Source of the DNA: Sphingomonas glacialis
GTDB lineage: Bacteria; Pseudomonadota; Alphaproteobacteria; Sphingomonadales; Sphingomonadaceae
NCBI RefSeq assembly: GCF_006439055.1
Contig: NZ_RCZC01000010.1
Span: forward strand, 84,482 to 148,481
Direction: 5' to 3'
Length of the DNA stretch: 64,000 nucleotides
The position numbers were made by a program, and so were the translations under genes. Below the pieces are notes generated by a model. It was not told where the DNA came from and made no database searches. It saw nothing but the letters and a program-made list of their open reading frames with translations. Every line of letters starts with the position of its first letter. Position 1 is the stretch's first letter. Positions 53,144 to 64,000 of the stretch are shown here, piece after piece.

Positions 53144-56100
53144 CTACAACATTCGTGCCCGCTCGATCCGGGAACGTGCCGCGGATGTAAGGCGCCTGAT
53201 ACCAAAGAAACGCGCCACGGCGGCGGGATCGAAGTCAGAGTCAGCCGCGCGAAGCTCCTCAACGGAAATTTCTTCGATCTGGCGAATGTCGCGGTCAGCC
53301 GCTGGAGCCCTTGCAAGCGTACTTTTGCTTTTAGCTTCCTCTGTTTGCCAGACGAAGCCTTGATCTGCGGTGTCCCGCGAGACGTAATGTTCACGTTCGG
53401 CGATTGCCATGACCCTGTCTCGGATCAAGCGGCCAGACCGCTGGAAGCCGTGCGCGCGGGCGATCCGCTGAACCAACAGCGACTCCGCTATCGGAGCTTC
53501 CTGCTCCATGACCTTCCTCACCATAGAGCTCAGAATGGGATCATAAGACGAATCATAAAACGATGCCGGGTCGATCGTCGAACCGAACTGAGATGCGTCA
53601 GTCACCGTGTAGGGCCGCGACATGGGCGCCATGTAGCTCGTTATCAGCGGCTCGTAAGCAGGCTGCTGCACTTCGACGGGCTGCATGGTCCCGGCAAGAG
53701 CCTCGGCGCGAGCCTCCATCGAGAGCGGTTCAGGTGTGATTTCAGGTTTTTCTTCGGCGCCGACAGCATCAGCCGGGCTGGAATCGACGGGTTGATCCGC
53801 CACAACGATAAGAGGATTAGGTGCCAGATTCTGGGCCGCGGCGACCGCTTCTGGTTCTTGCCGCTCCCGCACCGCCAACCGGTCCTCTTCGAGGCGTTGC
53901 TGGATAATACCGTGAAGCTTGTCCGTCGCCCGCTCCTTGTCGATCCACCAATCGGTCGACCATACGCGAGCAAGCTTCCAGCCGAGGCTCTCCAAAATGG
54001 AGGAACGCACCTTGTCGCGGTCGCGCGCCGTCGCAGCGCTATGGTACGTCGCACCGTCGCACTCAATGCCGATCAGGAAGTCCCCGGGGCGGTCTGGATG
54101 GACGATACCCAGATCGATCCTGAACTTCGATACGCCGACTTGCGGCACGACGTTCCAGCCACGGCGCTGAAGCGCAAAGGTGACCGCCTCCTCAAACGGT
54201 GAGTCAGCCCCACCCAACGAACCCTTCACGGCCTCGGCAAGCGCGCGTGGACCTCGGTCAGCGAATTCGATAAAGTGCTTGAGATCGGCGATCGCGCGCT
54301 GGCTCGTGCGCGTGAGGTCGATCATGCCCGGCTCGAACGAGGTGAACACCTTCATCTCGGTCCGCGCCCTCGTGACGGCGACGTTTAGGCGGCGCCATCC
54401 GCCTTCCCGGTTCAGTTTACCGAAGTCCATCGACATCGTCTTTCCACCGGGTTCGGTGGGTCCGAACCCAATTCCGAGAAGAATGAGATCACGCTCGTCG
54501 CCTTGGGCGGTCTCAAGATTTCGCACGACGACGGGTTCGAGCAACTCTTCGCTGAAATACGGTTCGATCTCGGGATGGGCGCGGCGGGCCTTGTCGAGGA
54601 GATCCTCAGTGAGCCGCATCTGCTCGGCGTTCATCGTGATGATGCCGATGGTCAGGCGTCGCCCTGCGGGATCGACGAAGCTCGGATCGCGGAGCCTGGC
54701 AACCGCTGTATCAACGATGGCTTGTGCCTCTATCGGGTTCGTACGCCCTGCCCCGCGTGCGTAGACGCCGTCCACCTTCTGCCAGGATACCGCACTCGAG
54801 CGCGTGACCGGTGCGGGGAAGGTCACGAGCTTACCGTCATAGTAGCGATGGTTCGAGAAGGTGATCAGGCTCTCATGCTTGCTGCGATAGTGCCAATCGA
54901 GACTGTGCTGGGGCACGCCGGCTCCGAGACACTCATCGAGGATGCTGTCCATGTCGGATTCGGTATCGTCGTCGGAAGAAACCGACGACGCGCCGCGGGC
55001 AAAGTCGTTGCTCGGCGGCATCTGACGTGGATCGCCGGCGATGACGACCTGCTTGCCGCGCGCCATCGCCCCGATCGCGTCCCATGGAGTGATCTGCGAC
55101 GCCTCATCGAAGATCACGAGATCGAACAGCGCCTGGTCGGCTGGAAGATATTGGGCGATCGACAGCGGACTCATCAGCATGCACGGCGCGAGCCTGGTGA
55201 AGGCGTCCCCCATGTCGGCGGCGAGCTGACGGATTGGCTTGTGCGCACGCTGCAGCTGAAGCTGATGCTTCAGCACGCCGTAGCCGTCCTTTTTGCCGAC
55301 GTCGGCGCGATCCGGGATCAATCCACACAGCTTCGCCCGTATGTAGCGGACGGACAATTCGCTCATCCGATCCTCGACCAGCCGGAAGCGGCTGATGCGA
55401 TCCTCCTGCTCGCCGGCCATGAAGTGCGTCAGCAGCGGCTCCTGATCGATCCGAGAGGATGCGAACCAACGAGCATATCCGACCTCGAACGATGATAGGG
55501 AGTTCAGTGGGTCGATTGCGCCGCCCTCAAGACCCTCCACCAAAGGTTTCAGGCAAGCCCTGATCGCCTCATCGCGAACGCGCCGCCAGCTCGTCCAGGC
55601 ATGCAGGCGACGCGCGTTCGCGGTAACGGCCGCCGCGCCGCGCTTGAGCGTCTCGAAATCGCCCGCGGGTGCTGATTCCGCCAGCATATGGAAGCGATCC
55701 GCCGTCGCTGCGAGCGCCGACAGCGCGTGATCCAGGCGGCCGACGCACCCCGCTATCCCACCGCTCGGTTCGAGCAGCTCGTTGGCATCGACCACGAGCC
55801 CTGAGACCGCGCGCCGCAGCTCGATGAGCGCGTCCGGTCCATGCGCCTCCGTCGCGATCGCCGATCTGAGGTGTTCGCCCATGAGGATGGCGCGCTCGAC
55901 CTCGGCGGGATCCGACGACAACCCTGCCCAGCCTGGGATTCCGCCGACCCTGACCGCCAATGCGTCGATCCGGTGGAGCAATGCCCGCATTGAATCCAGG
56001 CGGGAGAGGTCGAGTTCCACATCTAGCGGCTCCGAAGCGCCGCCGACCTGTGCGAGGTTCCTTGCAACGCGTCTCTTCGCCAATGTCGCGAAGAACCAGA

Positions 56101-59044
56101 ACCTTCCTTCGGCGACCTTGCACGCCGCCCTCGTCGCTTCAATATCGACCCTCCGAGCCGCCTCAGGCGCGTAGGTGCTCGAAAGCCCCTGCTCCTGGCG
56201 TCGGTATTCCTCGATCAAGCGCAGGCCTTCACGAGCTGCGCCGACACGGTCGGCGACATCGGGCGCGAACGCGAAGCGGAAGTCCCGCCCGTGCATCTGG
56301 AGGAGCGTCCGGGTGAAGGATGCGAAGCGGGCGGCGCCCTGTCTGTCCGCAATCGCCATCGGCAGGCCGGTCGCCTTCTGCACACCGGCGAGCGCGGCCA
56401 CCAGCGCCTCCAGCTCCACCGGCACCTTCGCCGCGGCCTCGACAATCGCCTCCTGCCAGCCGTTCGTCCATTCCGTGCGGGCAACCTCGCTTAGCTCCGG
56501 CGGAAGGCCCTCCACCTCGCGGCGCGCGAGCCCCAGACGACGTGCAACGTCGCGCAGGTTCGTCATGGCTTGGGTGTCGTGAATCTCCGTATCGAACGAA
56601 AACCGCGGGGTGGTTTCGCCTCCGTCGCGAACGGTTCGTCCAATGGCGCGGTGGAGGGTCCAGCCGTTCGGCTCCTGCCGGTGCAGCAGCTTCACGATTT
56701 CGTTCAAGCCGTCACGAAGCCGGCGGGCCTGCGCGGCCTCGACAGCCCACTCGTCCTCCGTCAGCGCGTCGCGGGTCGCCCATGCTCGGTCCAGCTGCTT
56801 CAGGACCGCGGTCTTCGTGGCCTTGGCGGAGTGGAGCTCGAGGCAGAAGGGGGCGAGGCCCTTGTCGCTCAATCGACGATGCACGACGTCGAGCGCCGCC
56901 TTCTTCTCCGCGACGAAGAGAACACGGCGGCCAAGCGCCAAATTGTGAGCGATGATGTTGGCGATCGTCTGGGATTTGCCCGTGCCCGGCGGGCCATCCA
57001 GCACATAGTCGAGACCACGCGCCGAGGCGACGACCGCCGCCAGCTGCGAACTGTCGGCGGGAAGCGGCGTGAAGAGCGTTGATGGATCGACCTCGGCATC
57101 CAGGTTCTCGGGTTTGGGAAAAGCGCCCTTTCCTTTCACGACGCTGCCGTCGCGCTCGATCAGATGCCGGACCAGCGGGCTTTCCTTCAGGCGATCAGCC
57201 CGGTCCACCAAGTCCTTCCACATCAGATATTTGGCGAACGAGAACGTGCCGAGCACGACGTCGGGAACGACCTCGAACCCCGACATGTCACGAACCGCGG
57301 CCCGCACCGTGCGCCAGACACCAGCCACATCGACGCCGCTGTGATCCGTCGGCAGTTCGCCATCCAACCCGGGAATGGACAGTTCAAAGTCCTGTCGCAG
57401 CAACTCCAAGAGGGTCAGGTTGAAGCGCGGCTCGTCCTCGTGTCGGGTCATCAACACGCCGGAGAGAGCGCTCTTCCGCTCCAGCCGGACGGGCAACAGG
57501 ATCAGCGGCGCTCGGTACACCTTCTCCTCGGTCGCGGACTTCTTCCACTTCAGGAAACCCAAGCCGAGATAGAGCGTGTTCGCACCGCCTTCCTCGAGAT
57601 CGCTCTTCGCCTTGCGAAACAGCTCGATCAGTCCGGCGTCCAGCTTGTCCTTGCCCAGTGGCGACAAGGCTTCGCCACGGGCCAGAGCCGCCTTTGCCAC
57701 TTCCTCTCGCAGGTTCGTCTGCGTCTGCTGTTCGTACAGGCGCTCGTCGCGCCCGCCAGCGTCGAGATCCGGCATCGGCACGACGCGGACCTTCTTGCCC
57801 GACGACAGCAAATCTTCCAGCCCACCCGGGTCGGGACAGATGAGCTTCAACACCTTGGCGCTGTCCGGCACATGCAGGAGGCGATTGCTGGTGGTCAGAT
57901 TGAGCAGCTTGCGTTGCCACTGCCGGATCCGATCGCCAGGCGTATCAGCCTCTTCGGCGATCTCCACGTCGAACGCCGGCAGCGATGGGGCGGCCTCGAG
58001 CGCTTCCGATATCGGGGCGGTTTGCGGTCCGTCCGGGCTTCGAACGCCCGACGCTACTCCGAGCGGTCTGATCCGCTGCATGCGGGCGCGACGCACGTCG
58101 ATCGCCATCTCGAACTGGGCTTCGGCACCTTCGTCGATCTGACGCCGTGCTGCCACCATCGCTTGGCTGAAACTCGCAGCTGGCTTGTTGGTGGCGAGAG
58201 TGGTCTCGAAGAGAAGAAGATCGTCGAGATCGAAGCGCCGCCGAAGCGCCGCCGCCTCGTCGGTGAGTAGGTTCGCGAACTCGACCGGCTGCAGCCACAC
58301 GCCAGCGAACGCATGACCGCTGGTCATGACGACCAGCGGGTTGAGCCCGGCCTGTTCGAGCGCCGCCGCGAACAGGAGCGCGGTGTCGAGACACGTCGCC
58401 ACCCCGCCTTCGAGAACGGCTCCGGGCGTCCGAACCTTCTGACCGACGAGCTCAAAGCTCGCAGGTGGAAGCGCGTAGGAAATCCGAAGCCCCGCGATCG
58501 CCGACCAGATCGCCGACGCCAATTCCCACACCCGCTCGCGCTTGCCGCTGGTATAACCGTCGAGGCCGTCGGGTTTGCCGGCACGACGAAGAACATCCGA
58601 CGCCGCCTTGAGCACGTGGTCAACGGCGGGGTCGTTCGGCATCACAAACGCTGGGAGGAGTTCCGCCATGGAGCCCAGACCGCCCCATTCGTTGTGCGCC
58701 AAAAGCTCCACCTCGTGCCGGGTGACCGCCAGCTCTTGCCCAGCCGCGTCGTAAAGCGTGAGCGAAACCGTGCTCCTCACGCATTCGTTCAGCTCGCGCA
58801 ACAGGGCTGCGTTGAGCGCGACGTCCCGGTCCGTGATCGGAAGATCGTCACCTGGGGATATGCGGTCGATCAGCCAGGTTTTTGGACTGACGAACCCGGG
58901 GTCCGAGGTCAGCACGAGGCGGAGATCCTCCAGCGGGGCTTCGCCGGCGTGACGCACCGTTATCTCACGCAGCACCGGCACCGCATTCTGATGCGAGGCG
59001 AACCCGATCTTGGCCGCCACGGTTGCATCGATCTTCAACGTCAT
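53144..59044 (-). CDS. Giant DUF4011 helicase - Vsr-like nuclease - DUF3320 protein (Hhe type)
   Basis: 1966 residues from the ATG at 59044. Order: DUF4011 region near 350-600 (WQRKLLNLTTSNRLLHVP, LGLGFLKWKKS); superfamily 1 helicase with Walker A GPPGTGKS (Lys690), DEAS box (Asp1313), AGDPRQMPPS and VAVTRARTEMKVF; a PD-(D/E)XK/Vsr-like nuclease with FRIDLGI and IGIECDGATYH (Glu1661); and DUF3320 near the C-terminus. This matches the single-gene antiphage helicase-nuclease called Hhe and similar proteins. A TTG two codons earlier is a less likely start. Antiphage action is inferred. Confidence 0.85.
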   Translation of the reverse strand: MTLKIDATVAAKIGFASHQNAVPVLREITVRHAGEAPLEDLRLVLTSDPGFVSPKTWLIDRISPGDDLPITDRDVALNAALLRELNECVRSTVSLTLYDAAGQELAVTRHEVELLAHNEWGGLGSMAELLPAFVMPNDPAVDHVLKAASDVLRRAGKPDGLDGYTSGKRERVWELASAIWSAIAGLRISYALPPASFELVGQKVRTPGAVLEGGVATCLDTALLFAAALEQAGLNPLVVMTSGHAFAGVWLQPVEFANLLTDEAAALRRRFDLDDLLLFETTLATNKPAASFSQAMVAARRQIDEGAEAQFEMAIDVRRARMQRIRPLGVASGVRSPDGPQTAPISEALEAAPSLPAFDVEIAEEADTPGDRIRQWQRKLLNLTTSNRLLHVPDSAKVLKLICPDPGGLEDLLSSGKKVRVVPMPDLDAGGRDERLYEQQTQTNLREEVAKAALARGEALSPLGKDKLDAGLIELFRKAKSDLEEGGANTLYLGLGFLKWKKSATEEKVYRAPLILLPVRLERKSALSGVLMTRHEDEPRFNLTLLELLRQDFELSIPGLDGELPTDHSGVDVAGVWRTVRAAVRDMSGFEVVPDVVLGTFSFAKYLMWKDLVDRADRLKESPLVRHLIERDGSVVKGKGAFPKPENLDAEVDPSTLFTPLPADSSQLAAVVASARGLDYVLDGPPGTGKSQTIANIIAHNLALGRRVLFVAEKKAALDVVHRRLSDKGLAPFCLELHSAKATKTAVLKQLDRAWATRDALTEDEWAVEAAQARRLRDGLNEIVKLLHRQEPNGWTLHRAIGRTVRDGGETTPRFSFDTEIHDTQAMTNLRDVARRLGLARREVEGLPPELSEVARTEWTNGWQEAIVEAAAKVPVELEALVAALAGVQKATGLPMAIADRQGAARFASFTRTLLQMHGRDFRFAFAPDVADRVGAAREGLRLIEEYRRQEQGLSSTYAPEAARRVDIEATRAACKVAEGRFWFFATLAKRRVARNLAQVGGASEPLDVELDLSRLDSMRALLHRIDALAVRVGGIPGWAGLSSDPAEVERAILMGEHLRSAIATEAHGPDALIELRRAVSGLVVDANELLEPSGGIAGCVGRLDHALSALAATADRFHMLAESAPAGDFETLKRGAAAVTANARRLHAWTSWRRVRDEAIRACLKPLVEGLEGGAIDPLNSLSSFEVGYARWFASSRIDQEPLLTHFMAGEQEDRISRFRLVEDRMSELSVRYIRAKLCGLIPDRADVGKKDGYGVLKHQLQLQRAHKPIRQLAADMGDAFTRLAPCMLMSPLSIAQYLPADQALFDLVIFDEASQITPWDAIGAMARGKQVVIAGDPRQMPPSNDFARGASSVSSDDDTESDMDSILDECLGAGVPQHSLDWHYRSKHESLITFSNHRYYDGKLVTFPAPVTRSSAVSWQKVDGVYARGAGRTNPIEAQAIVDTAVARLRDPSFVDPAGRRLTIGIITMNAEQMRLTEDLLDKARRAHPEIEPYFSEELLEPVVVRNLETAQGDERDLILLGIGFGPTEPGGKTMSMDFGKLNREGGWRRLNVAVTRARTEMKVFTSFEPGMIDLTRTSQRAIADLKHFIEFADRGPRALAEAVKGSLGGADSPFEEAVTFALQRRGWNVVPQVGVSKFRIDLGIVHPDRPGDFLIGIECDGATYHSAATARDRDKVRSSILESLGWKLARVWSTDWWIDKERATDKLHGIIQQRLEEDRLAVRERQEPEAVAAAQNLAPNPLIVVADQPVDSSPADAVGAEEKPEITPEPLSMEARAEALAGTMQPVEVQQPAYEPLITSYMAPMSRPYTVTDASQFGSTIDPASFYDSSYDPILSSMVRKVMEQEAPIAESLLVQRIARAHGFQRSGRLIRDRVMAIAEREHYVSRDTADQGFVWQTEEAKSKSTLARAPAADRDIRQIEEISVEELRAADSDFDPAAVARFFGIRRLTSAARSRIERARML

Positions 59045-59183
59045 GTGCAAATCATCCAGAAACCCGTGGCGTCAGCGTGACCGCTAACCGTAAGCATTTG
59101 GCCAAGCGACGAGATCGCCGACGAGGAAGGTAGGCGGTTCGTCCGTGTCGGCAGGCTGAAATCGCGCGCGGCGAGCGGATGAC

Positions 59184-59738
59184 TCAAAATCCGGCGCCGC
59201 CAGACTTCGGCATCGTCGAACTCGGATCAGCACCGCTCATTGATGCGAGATACCATGACCAATGGAGCTGCGAATGATCACTCATCTGCGCGCTCAGCAC
59301 CCCTAGGAAACCGCCTTCGTACGTGCCGAACGCCGGGGTGCCGTCGAGTTTGGTTATGTGCTGGGGAAGTGTTCGGATGGTGTAGACCGGGTTCTGGAAC
59401 GACCGCTCCTCGCCGATTGTCTTGAACTGGGTGCCGTCTAGAAGGAAGCGCCCCGTCCCCTTGTACGCCAATTCGACATTCGTGAACGACTGCGCCTTGA
59501 GCGCCTCGGCTACCTCGAAGAGATTGCGGTCGACATCGGCCATGCTCGCATTGCGGTCGACGCGCCACAGGTCGACGACAGCCGTCGTGGGATCGATCAG
59601 CCACCGACGATAGGCGACCATCGTTATACCGCTCTCGTGTTGCCGAGCGAGCGCCACTGGAATCGTGAGAATGCCGTTATAGACCGCAAGCGCAGCCACG
59701 ATCGCGCCGGCTATCAGCGCCACCCTTCGGTTCAGCAC
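59184..59738 (-). CDS. Hypothetical membrane-anchored protein
   Basis: 184 residues from a GTG one base after the stop of the zinc-ribbon gene, so the two are coupled. One N-terminal membrane segment (VALIAGAIVAALAVYNGILTI) then a soluble domain with no family recognised (WRVDRNASMADVDRNLFEVAEAL; FLGVLSAQMSDHSQLHWSWY). Probably periplasmic. Confidence 0.65.
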   Translation of the reverse strand: MLNRRVALIAGAIVAALAVYNGILTIPVALARQHESGITMVAYRRWLIDPTTAVVDLWRVDRNASMADVDRNLFEVAEALKAQSFTNVELAYKGTGRFLLDGTQFKTIGEERSFQNPVYTIRTLPQHITKLDGTPAFGTYEGGFLGVLSAQMSDHSQLHWSWYLASMSGADPSSTMPKSGGAGF

Positions 59739-59739
59739 T

Positions 59740-60540
59740 TTAGTGGTCCCACTTCAGGCCGCGCACATCGAACTCGAACTGCGGATTGCCGGCCTCATAA
59801 AGCGTCTTCTCGATGACGACCTTTTTCGCCTTCTTGAGCTTCGCGATGAACGACTTCGCCCCTTCGACGAAGATCGTTTCGCTACTGTGATCGGCAGGTC
59901 CCGCGAAGCGGATCCGCTGTGCAGGCCCACCATCGAAGCTGACGGTGCCACTGCATCCTTCGTAGGACGGGCACATCATCTGCCCCGAACTGATCGTCAG
60001 CACCACATTGGTCCCGTCCGACCGGGATTTGCGGACGGCCATGCCCATGCTCGTATCGGAGTCGTAGGGTGGGTTCTGGTGGATGGTGTTGGTGCTGGTG
60101 GTACGCGCGTAATAGGTCGTGCTCCCGCGCACCTTGTCCTCCGTCGTGGAGTACGCCCAAGGACCGTCAGCGGCACCGGTCGGCTTACCTGCGCCTTCAT
60201 CAACGGCGGACGCAGCGTTGTCGATGTTGTCGGCAATCATATCGGCGTTCGCCATAATGTTTGCCGCTTCGCTCGTGCCCACAGACGGCGACGATTGCTT
60301 TGCCAGTGAGCCGATGATGGCGAGAACCACAAATACGGCGAGGATCGTCCAGAAAATTCGTCCTGGCCCTACTTTTTGCTTGGCCTTGGCTTCGACCGCC
60401 GGCGAGGGGTCGAGAGGCCCAATCCGACGGGTGCGCCCCGTTTGAACGGTCTCGGTCCCAGCTACCTTTTGCAGCGCGCCACAATGCCGGCAAAACTTGG
60501 AATCGTCGTCAATCTGCTGCCCGCATTGGTCGCAATACAT
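59740..60540 (-). CDS. Zinc-ribbon membrane protein
   Basis: 266 residues from the ATG at 60540. It begins with a zinc ribbon (YCDQCGQQIDDDSKFCRHCG), then a basic linker, one membrane helix (IFWTILAVFVVLAIIGSLA, about 84-102) and an extracytoplasmic domain with WAYSTTEDKVRGSTTYYART and QMMCPSYEGCSGTVSF, the latter with a Cys pair. The C-terminal domain looks like a protein-binding beta fold. Coupled to the gene downstream; divergent from the TonB-like gene. Confidence 0.75.
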   Translation of the reverse strand: MYCDQCGQQIDDDSKFCRHCGALQKVAGTETVQTGRTRRIGPLDPSPAVEAKAKQKVGPGRIFWTILAVFVVLAIIGSLAKQSSPSVGTSEAANIMANADMIADNIDNAASAVDEGAGKPTGAADGPWAYSTTEDKVRGSTTYYARTTSTNTIHQNPPYDSDTSMGMAVRKSRSDGTNVVLTISSGQMMCPSYEGCSGTVSFDGGPAQRIRFAGPADHSSETIFVEGAKSFIAKLKKAKKVVIEKTLYEAGNPQFEFDVRGLKWDH

Positions 60541-60664
60541 CAAATCCCCCCGGATTGCCTTGAATGATCAGGGCGGCTCGCCCGTCGCAGCTGAAATATC
60601 GCGTTGTGCTGGATCAATTTTCCAGCAATCAACACCATCACCGAGACCGAGGGGGGCGTCAACA

Positions 60665-61537
60665 ATGTCATTCCGAAGTTGCTTGGCCCTGGCGATGACG
60701 GCGCTGATTGTACCTTCCCTGTCCGCGCCGGCGGCGGCACGAAGCTGGCCGACCACCGCGGGCTGGGAGGTTTTCGAAGGCGACGACTTTTGCGGCCTGG
60801 CTCTCGACTATGAAGGCAAAGGCGAAACCCGGCTCACGGTCGCCAAAATGACCGATGGCAGCGCGGCGATGGCCGTCACGAACTACGGCTGGTCGGCCAA
60901 GAAAGGGGAGATCTACGACCTCGAATTCCACGTTGGCACTCAAGCATTCCGCGGGGGCAAATCAGTCGGGACGGGCGAGAGTTACGAGCGCCGAGGCTTC
61001 GTGACGAAATTCGGCGCCGATTTCTTTCCTGCGTTCGCGAGCGCGTCGAGCCTCAAAGTCTACAAGGGCGATACATTGGTCGACAGCCTGCGCCTTCAAG
61101 GTTCGGGCGCCGCGCTGCGCGTGGTCGATCAGTGCGTCGGCAACCTTCGCGCGGTGAAAGCCTCGCAGGAACGCGAAAGGCAGCGGTTCGCCAGCATTCC
61201 CGACGATCCCTTTGCGACCGGCAGACACACGGCAGGCGACGCTTCGAAGGCGAGTCCAGCGCGTGGCAACCCGGCGGACTGGATTTCAACCGACGACTAT
61301 CCCGCCGACGCGCTCGCGGCCGAAGCCGAGGGGAATGTGCGGGTGAAATACACCATCAACGCGTCCGGCCGCATCGAAAGTTGTACGATTGTCGCATCGA
61401 GCGGCAACGCCTCGCTTGATAGGGCGACCTGCAGCGCCCTCACCCGTCGCGGCCGATATACTCCCGCGCGTGGCGTCGATGGATCCTCCATGCCGGCCAC
61501 TACGGAGTTTTCATTCGACTGGAAGATGCCGAAGTAA
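60665..61537 (+). CDS. Secreted protein with TonB C-terminal domain
   Basis: 290 residues from the ATG at 60665. A signal peptide (CLALAMTALIVPSLSAPAAARS) comes first, then a domain of unknown type, and a TonB C-terminal domain (WISTDDYPADALAAEAEGNV, RVKYTINASGRIESCTIVAS, LDRATCSALTRRGRYTPA). It lacks the usual membrane anchor and Pro-rich spacer of true TonB, so it is a periplasmic protein using this fold. Confidence 0.82.
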   Translation: MSFRSCLALAMTALIVPSLSAPAAARSWPTTAGWEVFEGDDFCGLALDYEGKGETRLTVAKMTDGSAAMAVTNYGWSAKKGEIYDLEFHVGTQAFRGGKSVGTGESYERRGFVTKFGADFFPAFASASSLKVYKGDTLVDSLRLQGSGAALRVVDQCVGNLRAVKASQERERQRFASIPDDPFATGRHTAGDASKASPARGNPADWISTDDYPADALAAEAEGNVRVKYTINASGRIESCTIVASSGNASLDRATCSALTRRGRYTPARGVDGSSMPATTEFSFDWKMPK

Positions 61538-61918
61538 CGAAAGTTGCCCCGTGAACGAGAGGCCGACTACGGCGAGCGCAGCCCAAAAGCAGACAGGCCG
61601 TTTTCCACCCGAATCACCCCGAGAGCAGCCCGTCCGCGCATCGCCAGAATCATGCCTAAAGAAGTCGATCGTCCCACTTAAGAGTGCCATGCCAACGCAG
61701 TGGTCTGGACGACGCCACCACCCGGCTTGCTTCCGAGGCTTCCGGAGAACCGCCGATCTCACGTATTTCTACGACGCTCGCGTTCGATTGCGTTGCCGCC
61801 AGTGTCCAATCCTACCCGCAGACCGCAGGTTCTACGATGTGGAAGGAGCCTCCAAGGTTTGTCCGATAGACTGATAGAGCGGTATCACGTCGATCAGAGG
61901 CTCATAGGATTTGCAAGA
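61538..61918. other. Non-coding region before the recombinase operon
   Basis: 381 bases between the TonB-fold gene and the small ORF. Nothing gene-like is seen on either strand. It should hold the recombinase promoter. Confidence 0.45.
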
Positions 61919-62083
61919 TGGCTAAGTCAGACGATAGCAAACCGATGCCGTGCAACGACGACGATCGCGTCGACGGCGGGCCGGATCCGCGCTTGCTAGA
62001 GCTTGTAACACTACTAGCCCAATCGTCAGCACGGCGTTATTATGCAGAAAAGATGCGGGACTATGTGGAGACCCGCCCCTGAT
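61919..62083 (+). CDS. Small ORF upstream of recombinase
   Basis: 54 residues, MAKSDDSKPMPCNDDDRVDGG then LLELVTLLAQSSARRYYAEKM. It is acidic at the start and helical and basic at the end. Its stop lies 14 bases before the recombinase ATG, with the GGAG for the recombinase in between, so the two form an operon. Small ORFs in this place precede serine recombinase genes in related bacteria; it may modulate the recombinase or be a directionality factor, which is inference. Confidence 0.6.
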
Positions 62084-62097
62084 CTGGAGCATGCGCC

Positions 62098-63780
<1,683 letters not shown>

Positions 63781-63881
63781 ACGAGGTGTTGGTTTTGCTC
63801 GCGAGAGCGAGCGGGGTGTTAGATGACATGTAAATGGGTTCTGATGAGAGACACGAACGTTTTGTGTTCACCGGCTTCAAT

Positions 63882-63997
63882 GCCTGGCGACGACCTACTC
63901 TTCCATCGCTTAAGCGATAGTACCATCGGCGCAGTCAGGTTTCACGGCCGAGTTCGGGATGGGATCGGGTGGGGCACTGACGCTATAGCCACCAAGC
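63882..63997 (-). rRNA. rrf: 5S ribosomal RNA
   Basis: The minus strand starts GCTTGGTGGCTATAGC and ends GTCGTCGCCAGGC, with CCCATCCCGAACTCGG in between, the alphaproteobacterial 5S pattern. About 116 bases; ends may shift by one or two. The 23S gene would be right of the window. Confidence 0.96.
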
Positions 63998-64000
63998 AAT

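Overview
The window looks like chromosome of a high-GC alphaproteobacterium, most likely a sphingomonad. Two things point there: a lasso-peptide import and cleavage cluster of the Asticcacaulis/sphingomonad type, and the set of conjugation genes (trb operon, DUF3363-type relaxase, DUF736, DUF2840, DUF2958, MucR). The right edge is fixed by a 5S rRNA gene (63882-63997) and an initiator tRNA-Met (63704-63780), both on the minus strand, so this is the end of an rrn operon with a mobile element lying against the 3' end of the tRNA.

Layout. (1) 1-7.75 kb: end of a lasso-peptide locus, with the 3' part of an asparagine-synthetase-like lasso cyclase (+), then on the minus strand an operon of ECF sigma factor, FecR anti-sigma, STN-containing TonB receptor and lasso isopeptidase. 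(2) 8-11.9 kb: a fused MNT-HEPN protein and three regulators (GntR, orphan LuxR, LysR). (3) 12-38 kb: the conjugative core, nearly all on the minus strand. It holds trbBCDEJ-trbK-trbLFGI plus DUF2274, the coupling protein TraG, an RHH protein, the relaxase, a lytic transglycosylase, the TraF-type peptidase, ParA, RepA with iteron-like repeats, an AlpA-type HTH protein, a split DUF2285 regulator, ParB, DUF2958 and ArdC. It resembles the Tn4371/ICEMlSymR7A type of integrative conjugative element and carries a plasmid-like replication and partition set. (4) 38.7-40.3 kb: a MucR-like regulator and an IS3 remnant. (5) 40.3-61.5 kb: accessory cargo, read as a defence island: a three-gene ABC-ATPase operon with an unusual FAD/NAD(P)-binding partner (ABC-three-component type), SbcCD, a very large DUF4011 helicase-nuclease (Hhe type), and several uncharacterised genes. 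(6) 61.9-63.75 kb: a tiny ORF and a large serine recombinase whose last codons run into the tRNA gene.

The most interesting point is at 32236-32998. A DUF2285-family regulator is split over two frames exactly at a UUU-C heptad, the arrangement known for the excision activator FseA of ICEMlSymR7A, where tRNA-Phe slips +1 from UUU to UUC. The gene just downstream is a small excisionase-like HTH protein, as expected for such a circuit. Excision and transfer of this element may therefore be controlled by programmed frameshifting. The second is the cargo operon at 40293-46599, in which the predicted effector of an SMC-like ATPase system is a flavin/nicotinamide-binding protein. All function assignments rest on motifs recognised by eye; no database search was run.
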